A DNA stretch of 64,000 nucleotides, from NCBI GenBank assembly GCA_041391225.1, contig JAWKOL010000028.1:1-64000 (forward strand), given 5' to 3'. Made by a program: the position numbers and the translations under genes. This stretch comes from RI-153 sp041391225. GTDB lineage: Bacteria; Chloroflexota; Anaerolineae; Caldilineales; Caldilineaceae. Below are positions 21,300 through 30,131 of this stretch, in pieces. The notes beneath the pieces are model-generated. The model was not told the DNA's origin. It worked only from the letters and a program-made list of their open reading frames with translations, and did not search any database. Position 1 is the first letter of the stretch. Each line of letters begins with the position of its first letter.

Positions 21300-22012
21300 A
21301 TGACTGGCGAAAAGATCCTGATTGTGGAAGACGAACGAGCCGTAGCGCGCGGCTCGAATACGGGTTGCGCGATGCCGGCTTTGAGGTGCAGTGGGCCGAA
21401 AACGGACTGCGCGCCCTGGAACTGGCCGATGAATGGCAACCTCACCTTGTGGCGCTCGACATCCGCCTGCCCGACATCAGTGGCTACGATGTCTGCCGTC
21501 GTCTACGCGGACAGGGTCACCGGCAGCCTGTGCTCATGCTCACCGCCCGCGACGAAGAAGTGGACAAGATCCTGGGCCTGGAACTGGGCGCGGACGACTA
21601 CGTGGTCAAGCCGTACAGTCTGCGCGAGGTGACGTCACGTATCCGCGCCCTGCTGCGCCGTGCCTACGGTGAACTCGCACTCAACAGCGGCCCCGCTACC
21701 ATCACCTTCGGCCCCATCGAGATTGATCTGGAGCGCATGTGGGTGCGCCGACATGGCGATCTCGTCGATCTCACCCCCACCGAGTTTCGGCTTCTACGCC
21801 AGCTTGTGGCCAATCCAGATCGCCCAATCAGCCGCGACGCCCTCATCGAAGCGGTTTGGGGCTACGACGGCGATCTGGGCAATGATCGCACCATCGATGT
21901 CCACATGCGTCATCTGCGCCAGAAGCTCGAAGACGATCCGGGCAACCCGCGTTTCCTCCTCACCGTGCGCGGCGTCGGTTACAAGTTTCAACCGCCGGCT
22001 TCGGTGGTCTGA
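21300..22012 (+). CDS. OmpR/PhoB-type response regulator (one frameshift near 21345)
   Basis: DNA-binding response regulator. MTGEKILIVEDERAVA carries the acidic pocket, then the frame shifts and continues EYGLRDAGFEVQWAENG. The phospho-acceptor Asp lies in LVALDIRLPDISGYDV, the conserved Thr in MLTARD and Lys in VVKPYS. The C-terminal winged helix (LTPTEFRLLRQLVANPDRPI, TIDVHMRHLRQKLEDDPGNP, TVRGVGYKF) is complete. A ribosome-binding site (gaaaggac) precedes the ATG. Partner kinase at 23867, separated by the PDZ gene. Confidence 0.88.
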
Positions 22013-22140
22013 CCCAATCTGTTGCGATCTCTTAATTGAACCGCAAAGTCACGGCAACCCGGCGCTGTTACACTACAGTGCAGATGCTGGCTGCCCCGGG
22101 GCAACGCCCAGACATCACCCCAAGGAGAGAGCAGAGAAAT

Positions 22141-22287
22141 CATGATCCACGAAGATATACGAAGGTAGAGGAGGGCAAACACAGTGTGTTTTCACGCTGC
22201 TGTCCTGGAAATCCTGAAATCCGTGTCCTTCCCTTCTCCTCTTCGTGGTTCTTCGTGTGCCTTTGTGGATCATTAAAATTCTGAAAT
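22141..22287. repeat. Dispersed 'cacgaag' repeat, full inverted-repeat copy
   Basis: Left end catgatccacgaagatatac, right end gtgtgcctttgtggatcatt: terminal inverted repeats about 147 bases apart, with gaaatcctgaaatccgtgtc in the middle. The whole spacer 22013-22335 is otherwise empty. The same layout is seen at 1-139, which makes this a short non-coding element with terminal inverted repeats (MITE-like). Confidence 0.65.
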
Positions 22288-22335
22288 CTCCTAATTCTTG
22301 AACGATCTGAATGAAGTGGAATAAGGAGACACGCT

Positions 22336-23748
22336 ATGCGTCACCCCCAACAACTCCTGCGCAGGGTTCCGCCTGCGCAACACTGGCTTGCCGCGTTGCT
22401 CACCTGCGTGATGGCCTTCACATTGATTGCGGCCACGCCGTCGCTTGCGTCGGCGCAAACGAACGACGAAGTCGGCGTGCTGATCGTGCGCGTCCTTGCC
22501 GATAGCCCGGCCGCGGACGCCGGCCTGAGCCGCGGCGACATCGTCCTCAGCGTCGACGGTGAAGCCGTCAACAGCGCCGCCGAACTCATGCAAGCCGTCG
22601 CCGCCCACGCCGCCGGAGACGAGATCGAGCTGGTCCTCATGCACGGCAGCGAAGAAGTGACCGCCACCGCCGTCCTCGAAGCCGTGGACGGACGTGTCCT
22701 GCTGGGTGTGCAACCCTATCAGGAGATGGCCCAGGTTCGCATTCAGCGCGGTATGGACGACGAGCGTTCGCCGCGCGCCGAACAACCCGACACCGATGAG
22801 CCAGAATCCGCTATGCCCGACGCCATGCCGGAACTGCGCTGGCAAGAGATCGAAGCCGGCGCTCTGGTCGTCGACGTGCTGGCCGATGGCCCGGCCGACG
22901 CCGCCGGCCTCCAGCCCGGTGACATCGTCAGCGCGGTCGATGGCGAAGCTGTCCCCGATGCCGAGACCCTTGTCGAGATGATCGGCGGCTACGCCCCCGA
23001 TGAAATCGTCACCTTGACGGTGCAGCGTGAGGGCGAAGAACTGAGTATCGAAGCCACCCTCGCCGCCCGCGACGACGACGCCGAGCGCGGCTTCCTGGGT
23101 GTGCAGATCGCCCCGGTGATCCCCGCCATGCAGGGCGAATCCATGCGTCCGTTTGAATTCAACATGCCGTTCGAGCGGGGCAGCGGCGCCGTGTGGATGA
23201 TGGATGGCGTGATGGTGCGCGATGTGGCCGAAGACAGCCCCGCCGCCGCTGCCGGCCTGGAACCCGGCGATTGGATCACCGAAGTCAACGGCGAAGCGGT
23301 GACAGATTTCGACGGTCTGCGCGCCCTCATCGAAGCCGCCCAACCCGGCGACGAGATGGAACTCACCGTGCAGTCGGGCGGAATGCCCATGTTCCACCGC
23401 GGCGCACAGGACACCGAAGCCGAAAGCCGCACCGTCATCGTGACCCTGGGCGAGAACGAAGCGGGCGGCGCGTTTCTCGGTATTTCGGTGATGCCCATGC
23501 GCATCCAAATGCACGACATGACGCCATCTGTCCCCGGCTCCTCAGACGACAAAAGTTCGTCGGGCGAGGATCAGGGAAGCATGATGCCCTTCCACTTCTT
23601 CTTCCATGGGATGCCCAACATGCCCAATCTGCCGTTCTTTCACGGCATGCCCAACGAAGACGGCGTGGATCTCTACTTCCACGGCGCGCCCAACGGCGAT
23701 AGCGCACCAAGCGAGGTAGCGCCGACGATACCATCGCAGCAACTGTAA
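22336..23748 (+). CDS. Exported triple-PDZ protein with His/Met-rich tail
   Basis: 470 residues with aaggag upstream. N-terminal signal peptide (hydrophobic LAALLTCVMAFTLIAATPSL, cleavage after ASA ~residue 40). Three PDZ-type modules: residues ~45-115 (VRVLADSPAADAGLSRGDIV), ~175-245 (VDVLADGPADAAGLQPGDIV) and ~295-375 (RDVAEDSPAAAAGLEPGDWI). No trypsin-like domain precedes them, unlike HtrA/DegP. Repeats 1 and 2 are similar enough to suggest internal duplication. The last 60 residues hold MMPFHFFFHGMPNMPNLPFF and two further HGxPN motifs, a composition seen in metal-binding tails. Placed between the response regulator and histidine kinase genes, it may be an envelope sensor or scaffold for that system (inference). 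Confidence 0.8.
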   Translation: MRHPQQLLRRVPPAQHWLAALLTCVMAFTLIAATPSLASAQTNDEVGVLIVRVLADSPAADAGLSRGDIVLSVDGEAVNSAAELMQAVAAHAAGDEIELVLMHGSEEVTATAVLEAVDGRVLLGVQPYQEMAQVRIQRGMDDERSPRAEQPDTDEPESAMPDAMPELRWQEIEAGALVVDVLADGPADAAGLQPGDIVSAVDGEAVPDAETLVEMIGGYAPDEIVTLTVQREGEELSIEATLAARDDDAERGFLGVQIAPVIPAMQGESMRPFEFNMPFERGSGAVWMMDGVMVRDVAEDSPAAAAGLEPGDWITEVNGEAVTDFDGLRALIEAAQPGDEMELTVQSGGMPMFHRGAQDTEAESRTVIVTLGENEAGGAFLGISVMPMRIQMHDMTPSVPGSSDDKSSSGEDQGSMMPFHFFFHGMPNMPNLPFFHGMPNEDGVDLYFHGAPNGDSAPSEVAPTIPSQQL

Positions 23749-23764
23749 CCACACTGACGATCTA

Positions 23765-23821
23765 AAATCGCACAATCGCCTAATCTCAGGTGTACAATGA
23801 GATTAGGCGATTGTGCGATTT
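23765..23821. terminator. Perfect 24-base hairpin before the kinase gene
   Basis: Arms at 23765-23788 and 23798-23821 (aaatcgcacaatcgcctaat and complement) are perfectly complementary around a 9-base loop. No long T-run follows. Sits 46 bases before the kinase start, so it can end the PDZ transcript or modulate read-through to the kinase. Confidence 0.65.
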
Positions 23822-23866
23822 CGACTCTTCTCGGTCGTTCCGATTTGCTGTTTCCTGGAGTTGCGT

Positions 23867-25553
23867 ATGCTTCAATCTATCCGCTGGCGACTTGTTTTTA
23901 GCTATACTGCGCTGACCATGCTCACCGTCCTGCTCGTGGGCGTTTTGACATTCAGCCTGATCCAACGCTACATCGAAGATCAGGAGACGGAGTCACTGCG
24001 CGCCAACGCCGAGGCAATCGCCCAGCAGGTGCCGATTTTCATGGACAACCAGGCGCTGCTGGTTCAATTTGTGCAGACGGCATCGTTCCTGGGCAACACG
24101 CAAGTACGCATCACGCGGACCGACGGCCGCCCCATCATTGATTCGGCCAAACTGGCGAGTGATCGCGGGCTTTCGTGGTATGTCACCGGCGACGAGACAC
24201 AGCAGCGCACGTCGGGAACGTCCAGTTGTGTCACCCTGACAGCGGGCGATGACGCGGTGGTCGGCGGCGTGGCGGGGCAATTGTACGTTTCCCCGGGCGA
24301 TGAAAAGGACGCCACCCTGCGCTTCTACACCCTGACCATTGAACGTGTGCCGGGCTTGTGGGGGAGCCGATTGGTGTTCAGAGAACAGCCGCTCCCCTCT
24401 CTGGCCGATCAACAGGTGACCCAGGCCACGATGCTGCCCTTCCGCAACAGTGACGCCAATGCCGACTGGGATCAGGTGCAGGGGCTACAGCCGGTGGCCA
24501 AAACCACACCGGTCACCCGATCTGTGCGGGTTCCCATCATCCAGGATCAGGCCATCCTCGGCTACGTGGAACTGAGCCACACCATCGACGTGGCCACAGA
24601 GTCGTTGCGCCCGATTCGCCAATCGCTGATGACAGCCGGCGGGCATCGGCCTGTTTGCCGTGATCGTGGGTCTGTTTGTGAGCCAGGGATTGACCTCGCC
24701 GATCCGCAAGTTGAACACAGCGGCGCGACGTATGGGCGACGGCGATCTTTCGGCCCGCGCCCACGTGCGCAGCGAAGACGAGATCGGCGAATTGGCCAAT
24801 CAGTTCAACGAGATGGCCGATCAGATGCAGCGCAGCTTCTCGGAACTGGCGGCGGAACGCGACGCGCTGCGCCAGTTCATCGCGGACGCGTCGCACGAAC
24901 TGCGCACGCCCATCACCGCGCTCAAGAATTTCGTGGAACTGATGCAGGGGCCGGCTGCCCGCGATCAAGAGGCGCAGGCCGAGTTCCTCAACGAGAGCCA
25001 GACGCAGCTGGATCGTCTGAGTTGGATCACGGCCAATCTGCTCGATCTCTCGCGCCTGGATGCGCATTTGGTGCAGTTGGATATCGAACCCCACAGCGCG
25101 GAGGACGTCCTATCCTCGGCGGTTGCGCTCTTCCGCACTCGCGCCCAGGATCGTGGCGTCGATCTCACCATCGATCCACCCGAGGCGGGCCTGACCATTC
25201 CTTGCGACAGTTGCCGTATGGAAATGGCACTCTCCAACCTGATCGACAACGCCGTCAAATATACGCCCCTCGGTGGTGCGGTTCACGTAGGCGCCGTGGC
25301 CACGCCGGCAGGGGTAGAAGTGTGGGTGCAGGACACCGGCGCCGGCATCGCCCCAGAGGATCTGCCGCATGTCTTCGAGCGCTTCTATCGTGGCCGTCAG
25401 ACCACGGCTGCGCAGGGCGGCGCCCTCCCCGACGGCAGCGGCCTTGGCCTCGCCATCGTGCAGAGCGTCGTCCAGGCCCACAACGGGCGCATCGAAGTGG
25501 AAAGCACCCCCGGTGTCGGCAGCCGTTTCACGATCTGGTTGCCGGGGTTGTAA
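23867..25553 (+). CDS. Sensor histidine kinase (one frameshift near 24640)
   Basis: Membrane kinase of the OmpR-linked type. ATG 23867 is preceded by cctggag. I prefer it to an earlier in-frame ATG that lies inside the hairpin. TM1 (LVFSYTALTMLTVLLVGVLT), an extracytoplasmic region of ~230 residues, then a frame change and TM2 (IGLFAVIVGLFVSQGL). After this come HAMP (PIRKLNTAARRMGDGDLSAR), HisKA with the phospho-His in FIADASHELRTPITALKNF, and the ATPase domain with NLIDNAVKYTP, DTGAGIAPEDLPHVFERFYR and DGSGLGLAIV. Ends one base before the converging namZ gene. Cognate regulator at 21300. Confidence 0.88.
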
Positions 25554-25554
25554 C

Positions 25555-26751
25555 TCAGTACAGCAAAAACGGCCTCACCCGTTCCACCCAATCGCCTGTA
25601 TCTGTCCACTCGTCGATGTGCGCAGAGATGGATTCGGGGTTGGCTTCCAGGGCGCTGCGAATGTCGGTGCGGCCGATGAGACGGTCGAAGTGGCCGTAGC
25701 CGGGCTGGTTGGCGGCGGTGGGGTAGGGCAGCCAGGCGAATTCGTCGGGGTGAAGCGCGATGACGTCGGCCAGCAGGTACAACCCTATCGCAACGGCGCG
25801 GATCTGCGGCTGTAACGCATGGATCATCACGCCGCGGCACGTCTCCCCGGCGTGTTTGCCTGTGGCGGGTGCAAAGTGGACCGGGCGCGCTGCCACGCCC
25901 GGCAACCCACGCTGATTGAACCGATCACACAGCGCGCCATGATCCAGCCAGGGCGCGCCGAATTGCCTTAGCGGCGACGCCGTCCCCCGTCCCTCGCTCA
26001 AGTTTGTCCCCTCGAAGAGGCAGATGCCTGGGTAGACGAGCGCGGTCTCGTAGGTGGGCAACGACGGCGACGTCGCCACGAACGGATTGCCTGTCTCCTC
26101 CCAGAACATCGACCGATCCCACCCGCCTGTCTTGATCACACTTAACCCGAACGAGAAGCCACGTTCCGCGTACCAAAGATTGGCCAGTTCGCCCACCGTC
26201 AGCGAGTGACGTGCCGGCATATTCCAGCGCCCCACGAAGGTCGAGATCGACGGATCGAGCATGGGGCCTTCGGCATAGCGCAGATCGCCGCTGATGGGGT
26301 TTGGGCGATCCAGCACCCACAACGGTTTGCCTGCCTCTTCGCACGCCTCCATCACGTAGGAAAGCGTCCAGATGTAGGTGTAGAAACGCGCGCCCACGTC
26401 GGGGATATCGAACAACAGCAGATCGAGATCGGCCAGATCCTCGCCGCGCGGACGGAACTGATCTCCGTAGAGGCTGCGCACCGGGATGCCTGTGAGCCTG
26501 TCGACCATGTCACCTACCACAGCGCCGTCGGGTGCGGCCGCGCCGATGCCATGCTCGGGTGAAAAGAGGCGCACCGGCGCAACGCCTGCCCGTTGTAGCG
26601 CCAGGCGGCTGGGCGTCATCTGCCCATAGGCGATGCTGGTGGTTGCTGCGTCGTTGGTCACCAGGCCGGTGCGCAGGCCGGTCAGGTCGCCGAGCAGGCC
26701 GGTCAACAGCATGTCGATGCCGAAGCGAACGGGAGGCTTGGGGCTGATCAT
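25555..26751 (-). CDS. namZ: Exo-beta-N-acetylmuramidase NamZ (DUF1343)
   Basis: 398 residues, complete. Matches the DUF1343 family, whose studied member NamZ releases terminal MurNAc from peptidoglycan fragments. Family landmarks in order: GLRTGLVTNDAATTS (~26-40), LFSPEHGIGAA (~62-72), SLYGDQFRP, LLFDIPDVGARFYTYIWTLS (~111-130), LDRPNPISGDL, GRWNMPARHSLTVGELANLW, and CLFEGTNLSEGRGTASPLRQ with GAPWLD. No signal peptide is visible, unlike many family members, so cytoplasmic cell-wall recycling is possible. Upstream lie four 12-base tandem repeats, the nearest providing a GGAG ribosome-binding site. Confidence 0.88.
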   Translation of the reverse strand: MISPKPPVRFGIDMLLTGLLGDLTGLRTGLVTNDAATTSIAYGQMTPSRLALQRAGVAPVRLFSPEHGIGAAAPDGAVVGDMVDRLTGIPVRSLYGDQFRPRGEDLADLDLLLFDIPDVGARFYTYIWTLSYVMEACEEAGKPLWVLDRPNPISGDLRYAEGPMLDPSISTFVGRWNMPARHSLTVGELANLWYAERGFSFGLSVIKTGGWDRSMFWEETGNPFVATSPSLPTYETALVYPGICLFEGTNLSEGRGTASPLRQFGAPWLDHGALCDRFNQRGLPGVAARPVHFAPATGKHAGETCRGVMIHALQPQIRAVAIGLYLLADVIALHPDEFAWLPYPTAANQPGYGHFDRLIGRTDIRSALEANPESISAHIDEWTDTGDWVERVRPFLLY

Positions 26752-26760
26752 GGCGGTTTT

Positions 26761-26808
26761 CTCCGTGTGGATCTCTGTGTCGATCTCCGTGTGGATCTCC
26801 GTGTGGAA
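26761..26808 (-). repeat. Four 12-base tandem repeats at the namZ ribosome-binding region
   Basis: The unit ctccgtgtggat occurs four times with at most three changes per copy, ending 10 bases before the namZ start. On the coding strand each unit contains an ACGGAG or ACAGAG motif, so it is a reiterated Shine-Dalgarno-like sequence. An in-frame TAA further upstream argues against translation from an ATG. Confidence 0.8.
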
Positions 26809-26834
26809 GCACTGGCGTTAGGACACAAAAACAA

Positions 26835-26860
26835 CGAGGCGCCCTGTCTAGGGCGCCTCG
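26835..26860 (-). terminator. Intrinsic terminator
   Basis: 11-base perfect stem cgaggcgccct/agggcgcctcg with a 4-base loop. Read leftward it is followed by ttgtttttgtg, so it terminates the Trm112-like gene. Confidence 0.85.
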
Positions 26861-26883
26861 TGAACTTCTCGGTGGAACAACAA

Positions 26884-27273
26884 TCAGCCGGCGGCTTCGG
26901 TTGCCTTGGTCTGGCTGCTGCCGTTGGCGGCGATGCGGCTCGTGTCCTGATACTTCTTGCCCTCTTCGATCAACATCACCGGGATGCCGTTGCGAATGGG
27001 GTAGCGGTAGCCGGTGCGCGGATTGAGCAGGAATTTGCCCTCGTCCACCAGTTCCAGCGAACCTTTGTCTTCGGGATCCACCAGGATTTCGAGCAGGCGG
27101 GGGCTGAGGTCACCGCCCAGGGATGCATCTTCCAACGGGGTGATCGGTGTTTCGGGCAACACACCGGCGCCCGCGCCTTGTGGCGTCTCCTGCTGAGAGA
27201 GCAGCTTCTTCAGGGCGTACACAACGCCGGCCACAAAGCCGACGAAAAGTAGAAACTTGAAAAACCCCTTCAT
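26884..27273 (-). CDS. Membrane-anchored Trm112/YcaR-like protein
   Basis: 129 residues behind a perfect aggagg. N-terminal membrane helix FFKFLLFVGFVAGVVYALKK (residues 4-23), a Gln/Pro/Gly linker, then a Trm112p/UPF0434-like domain: LLEILVDPEDKGSLELVDEG, FLLNPRTGYRYPIRNGIPVM (residues ~60-107). Trm112 partners activate methyltransferases. In bacteria the small YcaR-type domain is of unknown role and usually lacks a membrane anchor. The zinc cysteines of classical members are absent. Ends at the intrinsic terminator. Confidence 0.7.
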   Translation of the reverse strand: MKGFFKFLLFVGFVAGVVYALKKLLSQQETPQGAGAGVLPETPITPLEDASLGGDLSPRLLEILVDPEDKGSLELVDEGKFLLNPRTGYRYPIRNGIPVMLIEEGKKYQDTSRIAANGSSQTKATEAAG

Positions 27274-27500
27274 GTTCGCCTCCTATAGTCAGACGGTAGT
27301 TGTCGATTTCGGCGCGCGCCGACATGGGCGCGTGCGCAATGGTTGAATCATAGCACACCCCCTTGCGGAATCGGAAACCACGTGGAAACGTAGGGCGCTT
27401 CTGCACGGTGGCTATGCGATTGAGGTCCCTTTTCAGATTGCCAAAATCGACGGAAACCGCTATATTGAAGAGGAAACTATCCGAAACCAAAGGAGCCAAT

Positions 27501-28487
27501 ATGGACCGTCCTCAAGCCAATTCGGCAGATCAACCCGCCGCTTCAGCCGGCGCAGCCAAATCTGAGGCGGATCGTGTGGAAGTTGATCCAGCGACCAGCG
27601 CGCCGCCGCCGCTGCGCGCCAACAGCACGTTGGGCGACGCCATGACGGCGTTCGACGAGTACATGCTGGGCAAAGGCTTCAGCGACAACACAATCAAGGC
27701 ATTTCGCAACGATCTGAAGATCCTGCGAGCCTTTATGGACGATTCGGCCTTGTTGCGTCAGATCCAGACCAAAGATCTCAACGATTTTCTCGATTGGATG
27801 CAGAGCGACCGCGGGCGCCCCTGTAGTGCCAAGACGCTGGCGCGGCGCATCACCACGCTGAAGGTCTTCTTCGGCTGGCTGCACAGCACCGGCGTCATCG
27901 GCACCGATCCGGCGGAGGCCATTGTGCAGCAGACGGTGCGTACACCGCTGCCCTCGATCCTGCACGACGACGAAGTGGCCCGCCTGGTACGCGTCTGCCA
28001 GGATCTGCTCTGGGATCGCAGCAAAGCCGCGCGCGGCCCTACGTGCTGGTGAGTCTCTTGCTGCAAACGGGGATGAAAAAGAGCGAATGCGCCAACGTGT
28101 TGATCGAGGACATCGACCGATCTCGTCCTCAGTCACCCGAGGTGGCGATCCGCTACAACGATGCGCGCTACGCACACAAGAATCGACGCCTGCCGCTGCA
28201 TCCCAATTTCCTGAATCCATTGGAACAGTATCTGACACAGTACAAGCCGGAACGCTATCTTTTGAGTGTACGCCGCGCAACTTAGAGTACGTGCTCGACG
28301 AAGTGGGCAAGCTGGCCAAGATCAGCCGCTTGCAGGTGGGCTTCGAGACGCTGCGCTGGACGTGCGCGGTGCGTGATTTTCGCAACGGGATGCCGCCGGA
28401 GCAGATCCGCAACAAGATGGGCCTGAGCAAGGTCTCTGGCGCGACACCAGCGATAAGATTCACCGGCTGGCAGGGCATACGCGCTAG
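27501..28487 (+). CDS. Tyrosine-recombinase-fold protein with degenerate active site (frameshifted)
   Basis: Start at 27501, with aaaggag 8 bases upstream. After a low-complexity Ala/Pro leader (~45 residues) comes a complete SAM-like core-binding domain: DAMTAFDEYMLGKGFSDNTI, NDFLDWMQ, RRITTLKVFFGWLHSTGVIG. Frames change near 28040, 28265 and 28440. The catalytic domain pieces read LLLQTGMKKSECANVLIEDI (family TGLRxxE, so catalytic Arg is Lys), FETLRWTCAVRDF (family HxLRHT, so both His are lost) and IRNKMGLSK (family LGH, His lost). It ends near KIHRLAGHTR without an obvious nucleophile Tyr. Probably a DNA-binding protein rather than an active integrase. No attachment sites or phage genes flank it. 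Confidence 0.7.
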
Positions 28488-28512
28488 GTCACGGATGCTG
28501 AACTAGTCCACG

Positions 28513-28558
28513 AAAAACAGAGGAGAGAGCACCAGGGCGTGCTCTCTCCTCTGTTTTT
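28513..28558. terminator. Bidirectional intrinsic terminator
   Basis: Perfect 19-base stem (28513-28531 and 28540-28558, aaaaacagaggagagagca and complement). Its A-rich/T-rich ends give a U-tract in both directions. It lies between two converging genes. Confidence 0.9.
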
Positions 28559-28586
28559 GTCTGGGCGTTTGTTCAGGCGCCGAGTG

Positions 28587-30056
28587 CTAACGACTGTCGG
28601 CGTTGTCTCGTTGTGTGTCGGGCAAGAATGAGCGGAACGAACTCTGGTAGTGCAGATGCATGTTGAGGTAGCTATCCGACCAGCCACCGGTGAAGTAAAG
28701 GTGACCGGTGGTGCTGGCCGCTGCGCCGAGGTTGCGCCATTCCCCTGCAATCGGCGACGGGAAATGGCTCCACAGCCCCGTGAACGGATCGAAGCGTTCC
28801 AACGTGTCCACTGGCTCATGCCAGCCGCCCACGGCGAAAATCGCCAATCCGTCGTCGAGTAGTTGAATGCCCCCGCGCTGTCGCCATGGACGGCAGCGAT
28901 TCCCACCGGCCTGTATCGATGTTGTAGCGCTGCGCGGTGTCCAGTTCGCGGCGTCCGTCGTAGCCGCCTGCCACGTAGATCTCGTTTCCCCTGAGCACAG
29001 CGCCGCCGAACGCGTGCGCTGTCTTCATCTGGTCGATCACCTGCCAATCTGCCACGGTCACCGTTTCGCGGATGGGCAGAGCGATCTGCCAGACTTCGGC
29101 GTGCATCGATTCACCGTCCCAGCCGCCCAGCAGATAGAGCGCGTCGGGCGTTGACACCAGCGATGCACCGGCCAAAGGCACAGGCAAGTCGCCGATCACT
29201 TCCCACGCGGTTTCGGCCAAATCGTAGCGCAACAGCGCAGCACTGATCGTTGAGGCTGTCTCAGCGGCGTCGTTGGTGCTGATCGTTGTCCCACCGGCGA
29301 CGTAGATCTGATCGCCGGTGACTGTCGTGGCCAGGTTGGCCAACGCCAACGGCAAGGTGGGGCCGTCTTGCCACTCATTGCAGGCCAGATCGTAGACGTC
29401 CACCCTGGCTACGGGCGAGCCGGTGCTGTCTTCGCCGCCGATGGCGAAGAGCCACGATTCGGACACATGCGCCAACGCCAGACGGCTGCGCGCCGTCGGC
29501 AGCGGCGTCTGCGATGTCCACCGTGGCATGATGTCGATGGACGGTTGACCCAGCGTTGGGCTGTCGGCGTCGGTGAGCAGATCGGTGGGCGTGGCGCCAC
29601 CTCCACGCAACCAGGACGGCATTGTCAATAGGATCGCAACCAGCACTACGGCAACGACGAGATAGATCGGCTGCCAGCCAAAAGGACGCCCGAAACTGTC
29701 GGCCAGTGGCGCCGGTTCAGGATAGAAATCCTCATCGCGGCGAGATCTGCGGGTGTTTCGACACCGGGCAACACCATCCAGCCTTGTTTGAGCAGCAGCA
29801 AAGACGCTTCGGTGCGGCTGTTCACGCCCAACTTTTCGTAGATGTTGCGCAGGTGTACCTTGACGGTGTGCGGGCTGATGACAAGCTGCCCGGCGATTTC
29901 GTTGTTGCTGGCGCCGGTGGCGAGCAAACGGGCCACGTCCATTTCGCGGTCGCTGAGTGGGTTTTCGGCGGGGCGCGATGATTCTGTCCCTGATTCGGGG
30001 GTGGTGGGCGGGGCCGCGATGGGTTGATTTGCTTCTTGGGTGATCTTGTTATTCAC
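28587..30056 (-). CDS. LuxR-HTH / transmembrane / Kelch-propeller regulator (frameshifted)
   Basis: About 490 codons. Start uncertain (GTG 30056 giving NNKITQEANQ, or an ATG at 30104). An N-terminal LuxR-type HTH is complete: LSDREMDVARLLATGASNNE, VISPHTVKVHLRNIYEKLGV (residues ~35-95). After a frame change near 29700 the chain continues GWQPIYLVVAVVLVAILLTM, a single membrane helix. It then has five or six Kelch units, such as WLFAIGGEDSTGSPVARVDVYD, IYVAGGTTIS, LYLLGGWDGESMHAEVW, IYVAGGYDGRRELDTAQRYN and, after a second shift near 28840, FAVGGWHEPVDTLERFDP. The predicted layout is HTH inside and beta-propeller outside, a one-component membrane regulator. Ligand unknown. Confidence 0.8.
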
Positions 30057-30131
30057 GGACTCATTATTCCACAAAGGGAAGGCTCTCCAAACAGATTGGG
30101 GCAAGTGGGTGCTGGAGCGGGCGGGGCTTCG

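Noticed and set aside
23813..23866. Earlier ATG (23813) for the histidine kinase
   Set aside because: It lies in the right arm of the perfect hairpin and has no ribosome-binding site; ATG 23867 has cctggag and begins the usual short N-terminus before TM1.
27501..28487. Integrase of a prophage or integrative element
   Set aside because: Catalytic residues are missing, no neighbouring phage or mobilisation genes, and no attachment-site duplication next to a tRNA; the tRNA genes are 13 kb away.
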